From positions 1-21,745 of the forward strand of contig JBECKQ010000250.1 of the NCBI GenBank assembly GCA_040235375.1: a DNA stretch of 21,745 nt, written 5' to 3'. The DNA is from JBECKQ01 sp040235375 (GTDB taxonomy: Bacteria; Planctomycetota; Phycisphaerae; UBA1845). The notes beneath the pieces are model-generated. The model saw only the letters and a program-made list of their open reading frames with translations, did not search any database and was not told the DNA's origin. Below, piece after piece: positions 7,112-13,704 of this stretch. The position numbers were made by a program, and so were the translations under genes. Within the stretch, counting starts at the first letter, position 1; each line of letters begins with the position of its first letter.

Positions 7112-8305
7112 TCATCCGAACCGGCCGCGCTCCCGCGGCGTCTTGCGAGCCCGCAGCAGGTTAAGCTGGTAATCGCCGATGTAGCCCTTCTGCTGGAAGA
7201 ACTGCAGCGCGCTCTCCACGTCGGGGAAGACCTCCGTCGCCGTCTCGGTGATGAACGGCGACGGCTCGCACGCCGGCTTCCAGACCACGTACACTTCCTT
7301 CGTCGTCTCCCACGCGTGCTGAAGCTCCCGCTCCACGCCGCTCGACAGCCCCGGCTTGCCCCCGCGCAGCTCCGGCACGTAGCTGACGATCATGTCCGAC
7401 TGGTCGATCAGCTTGAAGTCGCGGGCGTATATCTGCCCGTCGATGTCGCCGGCGATCTGCGTGACTTCTGAGACACTCAGAACGATCTGCCGCCCGTTGG
7501 CCGTCAGCGTGATGTGGTCTTCGCCGCGCTTGGTCGCTTCGCCCGCCTCGAACAGCAGGCGTTTTTCGTCCAGGTCGCCCGGATCGTACGTGATGAAGTG
7601 CTCGCTGAGCGCGTCGCGGAAGGCGTCGATCTCCGCCAGCACCTCGGGCATGTCCATCACGTGCGTCATCGGAAAGGAGGGATACACGCGCTTACGCTGC
7701 GGCTCGAACATCAGCCGGTACAGCGATTCCGCCGTGTCGCGCTCTTCGCCGCGGGCGAGAATGTACGCCCGGCCATAGCCGCGGATGGCCTCGGCCATGC
7801 TCTCCGTGACGACGATCTCCTCCTCGCGCCAGACGAGGATATCCTTCAGCGTGTGCTTGACGTCGTGCTCGCGTTCGAGCCGCTCGTGCACCGCGTCGAC
7901 ATTGTCGACCAGCGTGACGTACAGGTCCGCGTCGAGCTTGCGCATCTGGTCGTAGTCGAAAGCATGGAAGAGACCGTGCTTCCAGCGGAACGTGGCGTGC
8001 GTATTGACGATCAGGGCGTCGGTCTTGTCCGCCAGGGACAGCAGGTCCTTGAAGACGCTGCGGCGCAAGGCGTCGAGCCGGGCTCGCGGCAAGTCGAGGA
8101 TTCGCCCCGGCACGATGTCCGGCGCCTCCGCGTACATCCGGTCGCCGACGTGGAACGCCGTAACGTCGCGCCCGCGCTGTCGCGCCAACTCGACGACGCG
8201 CTCGGTGAACTGCTTCTTGTCGAGGCCGACCTGACCGGTGAGTACCACGCGGATGCCGTGCCGGTCGCTCTCGTGAAATAGGCTTTCGTTCGTTAATGCC
8301 GTCAT
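7112..8305 (-). CDS. Kinase-like P-loop domain fused to nucleoside 2-deoxyribosyltransferase-like domain
   Basis: A 397-residue two-part protein. Residues 18-200 look like an adenylate-kinase/cytidylate-kinase-type P-loop NTPase: strand IRVVLTG, loop GQVGLDKKQF (24-33), FHVGDRMY (51-58), DLYVTLVDN (127-135), then a helix with an ERLERE start. The loop departs from GxxGxGK[ST]: Lys30 is kept but Lys31 replaces Ser/Thr. Residues 206-345 resemble nucleoside 2-deoxyribosyltransferases and DNPH1: VYPSFPMTHV, ARDFKLIDQSDMIV (294-307) and SSGVERELQHA (321-331), where Asp304 and Glu327 align with the family's active-site Asp and nucleophilic Glu. Substrate is unknown; nucleotide salvage or sanitation is an inference. 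The ATG at 8305 has no Shine-Dalgarno but lies ten bases after a TAGAAT hexamer. It heads a three-gene cluster. Confidence 0.7.
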   Translation of the reverse strand: MTALTNESLFHESDRHGIRVVLTGQVGLDKKQFTERVVELARQRGRDVTAFHVGDRMYAEAPDIVPGRILDLPRARLDALRRSVFKDLLSLADKTDALIVNTHATFRWKHGLFHAFDYDQMRKLDADLYVTLVDNVDAVHERLEREHDVKHTLKDILVWREEEIVVTESMAEAIRGYGRAYILARGEERDTAESLYRLMFEPQRKRVYPSFPMTHVMDMPEVLAEIDAFRDALSEHFITYDPGDLDEKRLLFEAGEATKRGEDHITLTANGRQIVLSVSEVTQIAGDIDGQIYARDFKLIDQSDMIVSYVPELRGGKPGLSSGVERELQHAWETTKEVYVVWKPACEPSPFITETATEVFPDVESALQFFQQKGYIGDYQLNLLRARKTPRERGRFG

Positions 8306-8315
8306 AGTGCATGCG

Positions 8316-8343
8316 ATTCTAACATTGCTGTCGTGGCGCGCAA
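8316..8343 (-). promoter_or_regulatory. Possible promoter giving a leaderless or near-leaderless mRNA
   Basis: On the minus strand TAGAAT (8321-8316) stands ten bases before the ATG at 8305, with TTGCGC (8343-8338) 16 bases further upstream as a weak -35. Transcription would begin close to the start codon, in line with the missing ribosome binding site. Confidence 0.4.
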
Positions 8344-8388
8344 AGGGCCAGAGCCGCGTTGCGGCATTCCTGACAGTCGCCCCAGATG

Positions 8389-8403
8389 TTGTGGATGCCA
8401 CAA
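8389..8403. promoter_or_regulatory. 15-base dyad, possible operator
   Basis: TTGTGG and CCACAA form a perfect 6-bp inverted repeat with a 3-base centre (ATG). It lies about 85-98 bases upstream of the kinase/deoxyribosyltransferase-like gene start, in the interval after the CAP-domain gene. Regulator unknown; chance is possible. Confidence 0.2.
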
Positions 8404-8491
8404 ATGTGACACGCTAAGAAGGCGGTTCGCCGTGCGGCGACCAGCGCGCTTGCTGATGGTCGGCACGCAGTGGCGTGAAGGGGTGGGGCGC

Positions 8492-9088
8492 TCAATCGTG
8501 CCCGGCCTGGGCGGGCCCGGCAGGCTGGTCGCCGGCCAGCACTTCGTCGAGGTAGACGGGGTCGGCGAACTCCTGCACCCAGTACCAGCCGTAGTCGCCG
8601 CCGCGGCGCACCGCGAGGCCCACTTCCCGCCAGTTGGGGTCGAGGATATTGTCGCGGTGATCGGGGCTGGCCATCCAGGCGTCGAACACTTCGTGGGCGC
8701 TGGTCTGGCCGACCGCGAGGTTCTCGCCCATCGAGTAAAAGATGTAACCGGCGGTGGTCAGCCGATCGCCCGGCCCCATGTGCGTGATCGGGTTCTCGTG
8801 AGCGAAGAAGCCGCCTTCGATCATGTCGCAGGCGCATTCCTCGGCGGCCACGATCAGCGTGGGATCGAGCGTAACAGGCTCGAGGCCGTTCTCGGCCCGG
8901 AGGTCGTTCACGTCGGTAAGAAGTACGTCGAGTTGCTGGTCCTCGTCTGCGGGGATCATGCAGACGCGCTTTGAATCGCGCTCCGTCGGCGCGCCGTCCG
9001 CCGCAGCCAACTCCGGCACTGCGGTCGACGTGCAGCCCGCCGCCATGCAGGCAATGCTCAACAGCGGCAGCAGTCGTGTCAGGCGCAT
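8492..9088 (-). CDS. CAP-domain (SCP/PR-1-like) lipoprotein
   Basis: A 198-residue exported protein. The signal peptide MRLTRLLPLLSIACMAAGC ends in a lipobox with Cys19, so a membrane-anchored lipoprotein is expected. After a short linker, residues about 52-170 form a CAP domain: DLRAENGLEPVTLDP, then AAEECACDMIEGGFFAH, GYIFYSMGENLAVG, and WMASPDHRDNILDPNWREVG. The His in FFAH, the Glu in GEN and the His in SPDHR are typical cleft residues of bacterial CAP proteins. The molecular role of these bacterial proteins is mostly unknown. The ATG at 9088 is chosen over longer forms because GGAGG lies about nine bases upstream and the signal peptide begins there. The C-terminal tail is Gly/Ala/Pro-rich. 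Confidence 0.9.
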   Translation of the reverse strand: MRLTRLLPLLSIACMAAGCTSTAVPELAAADGAPTERDSKRVCMIPADEDQQLDVLLTDVNDLRAENGLEPVTLDPTLIVAAEECACDMIEGGFFAHENPITHMGPGDRLTTAGYIFYSMGENLAVGQTSAHEVFDAWMASPDHRDNILDPNWREVGLAVRRGGDYGWYWVQEFADPVYLDEVLAGDQPAGPAQAGHD

Positions 9089-9212
9089 GAAACCCCGCCT
9101 CCGGACAAGCGCTGGCCTACTCCCGTAGCAACTTAGTGTACGCGATGGCGACCGGCCGGGCAATCCGCGACCTGCCGCGTGGCCGTAACCCGCTGGTAAC
9201 GAACGGGATAGC

Positions 9213-10841
9213 TCACTCGCGGTGTACAACCATGATGGTGATATCGTCCGGCTGCCTTCCTTCTCTGAAGAACGCCTTCAGTTCGGACAGCAACTCGTCC
9301 AGCACGCCCGACGCCGACTGTCCGAAAACATCCGAGATCGTCTCCAGAAATCGCTGCTTGCCGAGCGCCGCCCCGTCGCGATTGGTCACCGTGTAGCAGC
9401 CGGGCGTATAGAGGAACAGCGTCTCACCTTCGAGGAGCCGGCTGCCCAGCGAAACGTAGCCGTGGTCTCGGACGCTGCCGACCTCCGGTACCTTGCCGGT
9501 GTTCATGCCCCGCAGATTGCCCCGCTCGTCGACGATAACCGCCCCGATTTTGCCGCAGGCGGTGTGCTGCATGGCGCCCGTCTTGGGGTTCATCACTACG
9601 CCGACGCAGCTCTCGGCGCACGGGTTCTTGTCGTCATGGATGAGCCAGCTCATCGCACGCAAGAGTACGTGCGGGGGGTCGGCGTGCAGCCCGGAGATGC
9701 GAAACGCCGCGCGCGTTTCCGCCATGGCGAGGGCGGCGTGCGTCGGCGAACCGGTTACATGTCCGCAGAGAAACGCTGCCAGTCCGTTGGGCAGGCGCAT
9801 CACGTCGTAGATGTCGCCCGCCCGATCCCGGCCCGGCCTGCAGTACACCGCGAGTTGCAGTCCATCCCAGGCGGGAACGCTGGCCGGATCCATCTTCGCC
9901 TGCAGCTCGCGCATGAAGGACAGTTCGCCGGCGGCGATCGCCTCCTGAAGTTTGATCTGCTCGGCAACGACGAGTTCGAGCTGCCGCGCGACGACGCTGG
10001 ACATCGCCGTCAGCACATCGAGATCGGCTGGACCGTAGGGAGGATCGCCGGGCTTGCTGTCCACGTACAGCATGCCGAGGATCCCGCGCCGGCAAGTGAG
10101 CGGCACGCACATCGCCGACTCCGTTTCGGCATCCTCGGTCTGCGGCGCGCAGATCAACTGGCCGCGCTCGGCCGTGCGGTACTCGAAAGTCTCGAGCCGC
10201 GGCGGGTCCGCGCCGCTCTTGCCGTCGGAACGCATCGTCTCGACGAAGTCCAACCGGCCGTACGAATGCCGGCGCGCTCCCATCCACGCCTGGCGACCAC
10301 GGAAGACCCTCATCATCTCGGCCAGCGTCCGCGAGAGCAGCGAGGCGATGTCGAGGCACTCATGGACGTCGAACGCAAACTGCGTGAGCTGTGGCGTCGA
10401 TCCGGCCCGCAGGCTGATCGTGTCGAACGGGTTGTTCCGCACGATGACGCCGGCCGGCAGCGGATGGGCTCGCAGCTTGGCCGCCTCTTCCATGGCGGCG
10501 GCGCGCGGCGATCCGGACGTGACGTCCTCGAGAAAGACCCGGAGGCGGAACCGGGCGATCAGCAGCTCGTCGTTGTGCCGCAACTCGCGACCGTCGTCCG
10601 CTTCCAGCGCGTTGATGAACAGCCGCGTGTAGGAGGGCGGGGAGCCTTCGTCAATGGGGCAGAAGCGGATGCGCCATTTCTGCAGTTCGTCGCGCTCAAA
10701 CCGCAGGTGCTCGTCGGCGATCCGCACATCCGGAAGGTATACTTGGCAATTCGGGCTGGCCCCGACGGTTACCGAAGTGACGTGCTCCGGTATGTCCGCG
10801 TTTCGAAAGCTGTGCTCGTCATCGTGAATGACAACGTGCAT
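9213..10841 (-). CDS. FHA-like / GAF / SpoIIE-type PPM protein, probably catalytically impaired
   Basis: A 542-residue cytoplasmic signalling protein. Residues about 8-105 have an FHA-like layout (VTVGASPNCQVYLPD, then IADEHLRF), but the usual GR, Ser and Asn-Gly phosphothreonine-contact positions read Gly-Ala, Ala and Asn-Ala. Residues about 150-292 form a GAF domain (FDVHECLDIASLLSRTLAEM; CVPLTCRRGILGMLYVDS), followed by a short linker helix. Residues 325-542 are a SpoIIE/RsbU-type PPM domain with GDIYD (342-346) and a final PDDITIMVV (531-539). Two metal-binding aspartates are missing: the expected D-x-x-G-H-G motif reads CGHVTG (359-364) and the TDG motif reads TPG (479-481). It may act as a scaffold or sensor. 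Only a weak AGGCGAG precedes the ATG. It is divergent from mqnD. Confidence 0.85.
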   Translation of the reverse strand: MHVVIHDDEHSFRNADIPEHVTSVTVGASPNCQVYLPDVRIADEHLRFERDELQKWRIRFCPIDEGSPPSYTRLFINALEADDGRELRHNDELLIARFRLRVFLEDVTSGSPRAAAMEEAAKLRAHPLPAGVIVRNNPFDTISLRAGSTPQLTQFAFDVHECLDIASLLSRTLAEMMRVFRGRQAWMGARRHSYGRLDFVETMRSDGKSGADPPRLETFEYRTAERGQLICAPQTEDAETESAMCVPLTCRRGILGMLYVDSKPGDPPYGPADLDVLTAMSSVVARQLELVVAEQIKLQEAIAAGELSFMRELQAKMDPASVPAWDGLQLAVYCRPGRDRAGDIYDVMRLPNGLAAFLCGHVTGSPTHAALAMAETRAAFRISGLHADPPHVLLRAMSWLIHDDKNPCAESCVGVVMNPKTGAMQHTACGKIGAVIVDERGNLRGMNTGKVPEVGSVRDHGYVSLGSRLLEGETLFLYTPGCYTVTNRDGAALGKQRFLETISDVFGQSASGVLDELLSELKAFFREGRQPDDITIMVVHRE

Positions 10842-10953
10842 GTTGTGCTCGCCTGGTTGCTGCCGATGACCTTGTGCGTGCTCCAGCCCGTCCGAAGGGA
10901 TTCGAGCGCCGGCGGCCTGACCGGTCCGCCGTTAGACCACCGCGTGCAAATCG

Positions 10954-10981
10954 AGTATACCACCTGCCCCGAGACTCACAA
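10954..10981 (-). promoter_or_regulatory. Promoter of the FHA-GAF-PPM gene
   Basis: On the minus strand TTGTGA (10981-10976) and TATACT (10959-10954) are 16 bases apart, and the -10 is preceded by TGG, giving an extended -10. The leader to the ATG at 10841 would be about 105 bases. The same GTATAC core could read weakly in the other direction toward mqnD. Confidence 0.5.
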
Positions 10982-11002
10982 CGATTTCCAGGGGATCGAC
11001 CG

Positions 11003-11845
11003 ATGTCCAGTAAACACGCCCGGTTGGGCCATAGCCCCGACGCCGATGACGCGTTCATGTTCTATGCCCTCGCCACTGGAAAGATCGACTCGCGCGGCTG
11101 GAAATTCGAGCACGTTCTGCAGGACATCCAGACCCTGAACGACCGCGCGCGGCGCCGCGAGCTGGAAGTCACCGCGATCAGCATTCACGCCTACCCGTAC
11201 GTGGCGGGCGATTACGCGCTGACCACCTGCGGCGCCAGTATTGGCGACGGTTATGGGCCGCTCGTCGTGGCGCGCGAGGAGATCGCCCCCGAAGCGCTGA
11301 AGGGCCGCACGATTGCCGTTCCCGGCCTGACTACGACGGCGTATCTCGCCCTGTCGCTTCTGCTGGGCCCGGGCGCATTCGAGCACCGGGTCGTGCCCTT
11401 CGATGAAATCCTGGAGGTGGTCGAGCGGGGTCGCGCCGATGCGGGCCTCGTCATCCACGAAGGCCAGCTCACCTACCGTCAACATGAGCTCCACAATGTC
11501 ATCGATCTCGGCGAGTGGTGGAAGCGGACGACCGGCCTGCCGCTGCCGCTCGGCGGCAATTGCGTCCGCCGTGACCTCGGCCGCGACGCCATGATCGAGA
11601 TTTCCGGCGTTATTCGGGAGAGCATTCGATACGGATTGGATCATCGGGAGGGGGCGGTGGCGCATGCTCTCCAGTACGGCCGCGGTCTCTCGACCGATCT
11701 CGGCGATCGCTTTGTCGGAATGTACGTCAACGAATGGACGCTTGATTACGGCGCTGCGGGTCGCAAGGCGGTCAAGCTGCTGCTGGACAAGGGCGCCGAG
11801 GCTGGCCTCGTCCCCGCCGTGAATCAGATCGACTTCGTCGGCTGA
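11003..11845 (+). CDS. mqnD: 1,4-dihydroxy-6-naphthoate synthase (menaquinone, futalosine pathway)
   Basis: A 280-residue MqnD-like enzyme. MqnD converts cyclic dehypoxanthine futalosine to 1,4-dihydroxy-6-naphthoate in the futalosine route to menaquinone. It has the periplasmic-binding-protein-like fold of that family: GHSPDADDAFMFYALATGK near the N-terminus, ITAISIHAYPYVAGDYALTTCGASIGDGYGP-type core (about 53-82), PGLTTTAYLAL (about 108-118), and VIHEGQLTYRQHEL with WWKRTTGLPLPLGGN (about 150-190). There is no signal peptide, which fits a cytoplasmic enzyme rather than a transporter subunit. AGGGGA lies seven bases before the ATG at 11003. No other menaquinone gene is in the window, so the pathway genes are probably scattered. 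It lies between two SpoIIE-type signalling genes on the opposite strand. Confidence 0.85.
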   Translation: MSSKHARLGHSPDADDAFMFYALATGKIDSRGWKFEHVLQDIQTLNDRARRRELEVTAISIHAYPYVAGDYALTTCGASIGDGYGPLVVAREEIAPEALKGRTIAVPGLTTTAYLALSLLLGPGAFEHRVVPFDEILEVVERGRADAGLVIHEGQLTYRQHELHNVIDLGEWWKRTTGLPLPLGGNCVRRDLGRDAMIEISGVIRESIRYGLDHREGAVAHALQYGRGLSTDLGDRFVGMYVNEWTLDYGAAGRKAVKLLLDKGAEAGLVPAVNQIDFVG

Positions 11846-11864
11846 TGCGCCGCGCCGACTTGTG

Positions 11865-11887
11865 ACCTCTGAACCTCTGACCCCTGA
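11865..11887. repeat. Short tandem repeat (ACCTCTGA-type)
   Basis: Two perfect ACCTCTGA copies (11865-11872 and 11873-11880) are followed by a degenerate CCCCTGA, in the 59-base gap between the convergent mqnD and RsbU-like genes. Similar short tandem units recur between genes in planctomycete genomes, as far as I recall. Confidence 0.45.
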
Positions 11888-11904
11888 TTTCCGGCCTCCG
11901 GCTC

Positions 11905-13068
11905 TCACTCTTTCGGCGGATCGATCTCCAGCACGATCATGCTGATGTCATCTCGCGGATTCAACGAGCCGGCTTCGTTATCCATCAGTCGGCCGAAGGC
12001 GTCGGTCATTTGTCTCGCCGGCAGGTGGACGACGCTCGCAAGTGCTTCGCGATAGTACTGCATTGCGTTCTGCCGCCCTTCCTGCGGAGCGAAGGCCACC
12101 TCCAGCCCGTCGCTGTACATGATCACCTTATCGCCCGGCTTCAGCGTCATCGACTGTGCCGGGTAGGACTCGTCGGCGAAAAGCCCGAGCAGGCCGCCCG
12201 TCGATTTGAGCTCGCGCATACGGCCGTCGCGTGAACACACCAGCGGGTACGGATGTCCCGCACGTGCGTAGCGCAGCTCCAGCGTCCGGGTGTTCAGCAG
12301 CGCGTAGCACGCCGTGACGAACTGGCTGTTGGGCAGGTGCTGGTCGCATAGCTTCCGGTTGAGCATGCTCAACGTCTCGTTCGGATCGAGAACGCGGTGC
12401 ACGTCGTGTTCGATGCGCTTCGACACCACGGCGTTCCTGATGAACATGGTGAGCAGGCTGGCGGCCATGCCGTGGCCTACTGCGTCGGCGATGTAGAACG
12501 CAATCTGGTCTTCATCAACGCGGCTGATATCGTACATGTCGCCCGACACGAACGTCGCCGGCCGGAAGAGCGTGGCGAACCGCGCGGGGCCGAGCGTGAG
12601 GTCCTTGGGCAGGAATTCCGCTTGCAGCCGGCCGGCCAGCCGCGTTTCCTGGTCCACCTCCGTGAACTGCGTGTTGAGCTGGCGAAAGAGCCGCTGCATG
12701 TTTTGCAGGTCGCGCTCCAACGCCTGCACGAGGTGGTGATAGTGCTCGATTGCGCTGAGCCGGCCCAGGATTTCGTCGCCGGTCGCGGTGGCCGGTGCCC
12801 GGTGCACGTATGCTCCGGCCTCTCCCGGCAGCGAGCCGAGAACGACTGCCGGCATCCCCTGCACGGAGACAATCCGCATCAGCTCCGAAAAGCCGCTGCC
12901 GCCGGTTCCCGCTGCCGCGGTCACAATCACATCGATGCCGCCATCTGTCGCCCGCTGCGCCGCCGAGGTGAGGTCTGTTGCGGTCTCGACGCAGTGGCCT
13001 CGATGTGCCAGAAGTTCTTGCATGGATGGGGGCAACGACGTTTCGGGATCGACAAGGAGGACGCGCAT
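11905..13068 (-). CDS. RsbU-like PPM phosphatase with degenerate receiver domain
   Basis: A 387-residue response-regulator-like protein. Residues 1-105 have a receiver fold (MRVLLVDPE with Asp7), but the phospho-acceptor position after strand three reads DVIVTA, with Thr50 where Asp is expected. A helical, probably coiled-coil linker (about 104-150) leads to a SpoIIE/RsbU-type PPM domain (about 155-385). That domain has all metal-site motifs: GDMYD (176-180), ADAVGHG (194-200), YSDG (318-321) and PRDDISM (371-377). It should therefore dephosphorylate a phosphoserine partner such as an anti-sigma antagonist; no such partner is encoded here. GAGG lies nine bases before the ATG. It is downstream of gatB and the DUF192 gene, separated by 133 bases, so it probably has its own promoter. 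Confidence 0.88.
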   Translation of the reverse strand: MRVLLVDPETSLPPSMQELLAHRGHCVETATDLTSAAQRATDGGIDVIVTAAAGTGGSGFSELMRIVSVQGMPAVVLGSLPGEAGAYVHRAPATATGDEILGRLSAIEHYHHLVQALERDLQNMQRLFRQLNTQFTEVDQETRLAGRLQAEFLPKDLTLGPARFATLFRPATFVSGDMYDISRVDEDQIAFYIADAVGHGMAASLLTMFIRNAVVSKRIEHDVHRVLDPNETLSMLNRKLCDQHLPNSQFVTACYALLNTRTLELRYARAGHPYPLVCSRDGRMRELKSTGGLLGLFADESYPAQSMTLKPGDKVIMYSDGLEVAFAPQEGRQNAMQYYREALASVVHLPARQMTDAFGRLMDNEAGSLNPRDDISMIVLEIDPPKE

Positions 13069-13201
13069 GTGGGTTGCCTCGATTGGAAAAGTGCCTGCTC
13101 GCTGCCCGGAGCGCGGAGTCCGCAGCCTGGTGCCCAGGCGGACTTATCGGACGACGGGCACAGTCCCGAGCCGCGCGGCAGACAGTGGATAGGTCGGCCG
13201 G

Positions 13202-13696
13202 CTACTCGTCGTTGTTTAGGATGCCTTGCGGAATCTGGATGGTATCCCCCTCTTTGACGCCCAGGCGTCGGAACAGGCCGGCACGCGTCTCGAGGGCCAG
13301 GCGGTAATCCCCGGAGGGGTGCGTGGTGCGCGTGTCGAACGGCGCCATTGTCCGAATACTGACGATCCGGCCATCCGCGGCCAGAAAGGCGATGTCCAAG
13401 GGGATGGGGACGTTCTTCATCCAGAAGCCGTCGTTGGGGCCTCTGTCGTAATTGAACACGAACAGCATGCCGCGTTCGCGGCCGTCCGGAAGGGGGGTCA
13501 TCTGCTGCTCATCGACGTACATCAGCCCGGACAAGCGGTCGGACTCCGATTGAGCGACCCAGGCGTGAACAATCGCGCCGTCCAGTTGAAGATCAACGGT
13601 TTCCATGTGTTGAAAGCGGCTCATATCCTGGGCGTTGCGCGGCTCGCAGCCGGTGCAGGCGATGCCAATAAGCGTTACGATCGCGAATGTCCGCAT
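13202..13696 (-). CDS. DUF192 family lipoprotein
   Basis: A 164-residue exported protein. MRTFAIVTLIGIACTGC is a short signal peptide with a probable lipobox Cys17 (the residue at -3 is Cys, so the box is imperfect). The DUF192 core spans about residues 30-160: DRLSGLMYV, RERGMLFVFNYDRGPNDGFWMKN, IPLDIAFLAADGRIVSI, and YRLALETRAG followed by GVKEGDTI. Function of DUF192 is unknown. The ATG at 13696 is preferred over longer readings because the signal peptide starts there. It lies eight bases after the gatB stop, so it is almost surely co-transcribed and may be translationally coupled; a GGAGAGG in the end of gatB may serve as its ribosome site. Confidence 0.88.
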   Translation of the reverse strand: MRTFAIVTLIGIACTGCEPRNAQDMSRFQHMETVDLQLDGAIVHAWVAQSESDRLSGLMYVDEQQMTPLPDGRERGMLFVFNYDRGPNDGFWMKNVPIPLDIAFLAADGRIVSIRTMAPFDTRTTHPSGDYRLALETRAGLFRRLGVKEGDTIQIPQGILNNDE

Positions 13697-13704
13697 GGTC
13701 GTCT

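Noticed and set aside
10895..10970. tRNA-like stretch with a T-loop-like GATTCGAGC and a D-loop-like TCTAACGGC
   Set aside because: I could not pair an acceptor stem, T stem or anticodon stem on either strand; the pieces look coincidental.
9222..11138. 638-codon plus-strand frame opposite the FHA-GAF-PPM gene
   Set aside because: It is antisense to clear protein domains and runs into the start of mqnD in another frame; its residues show no fold pattern.
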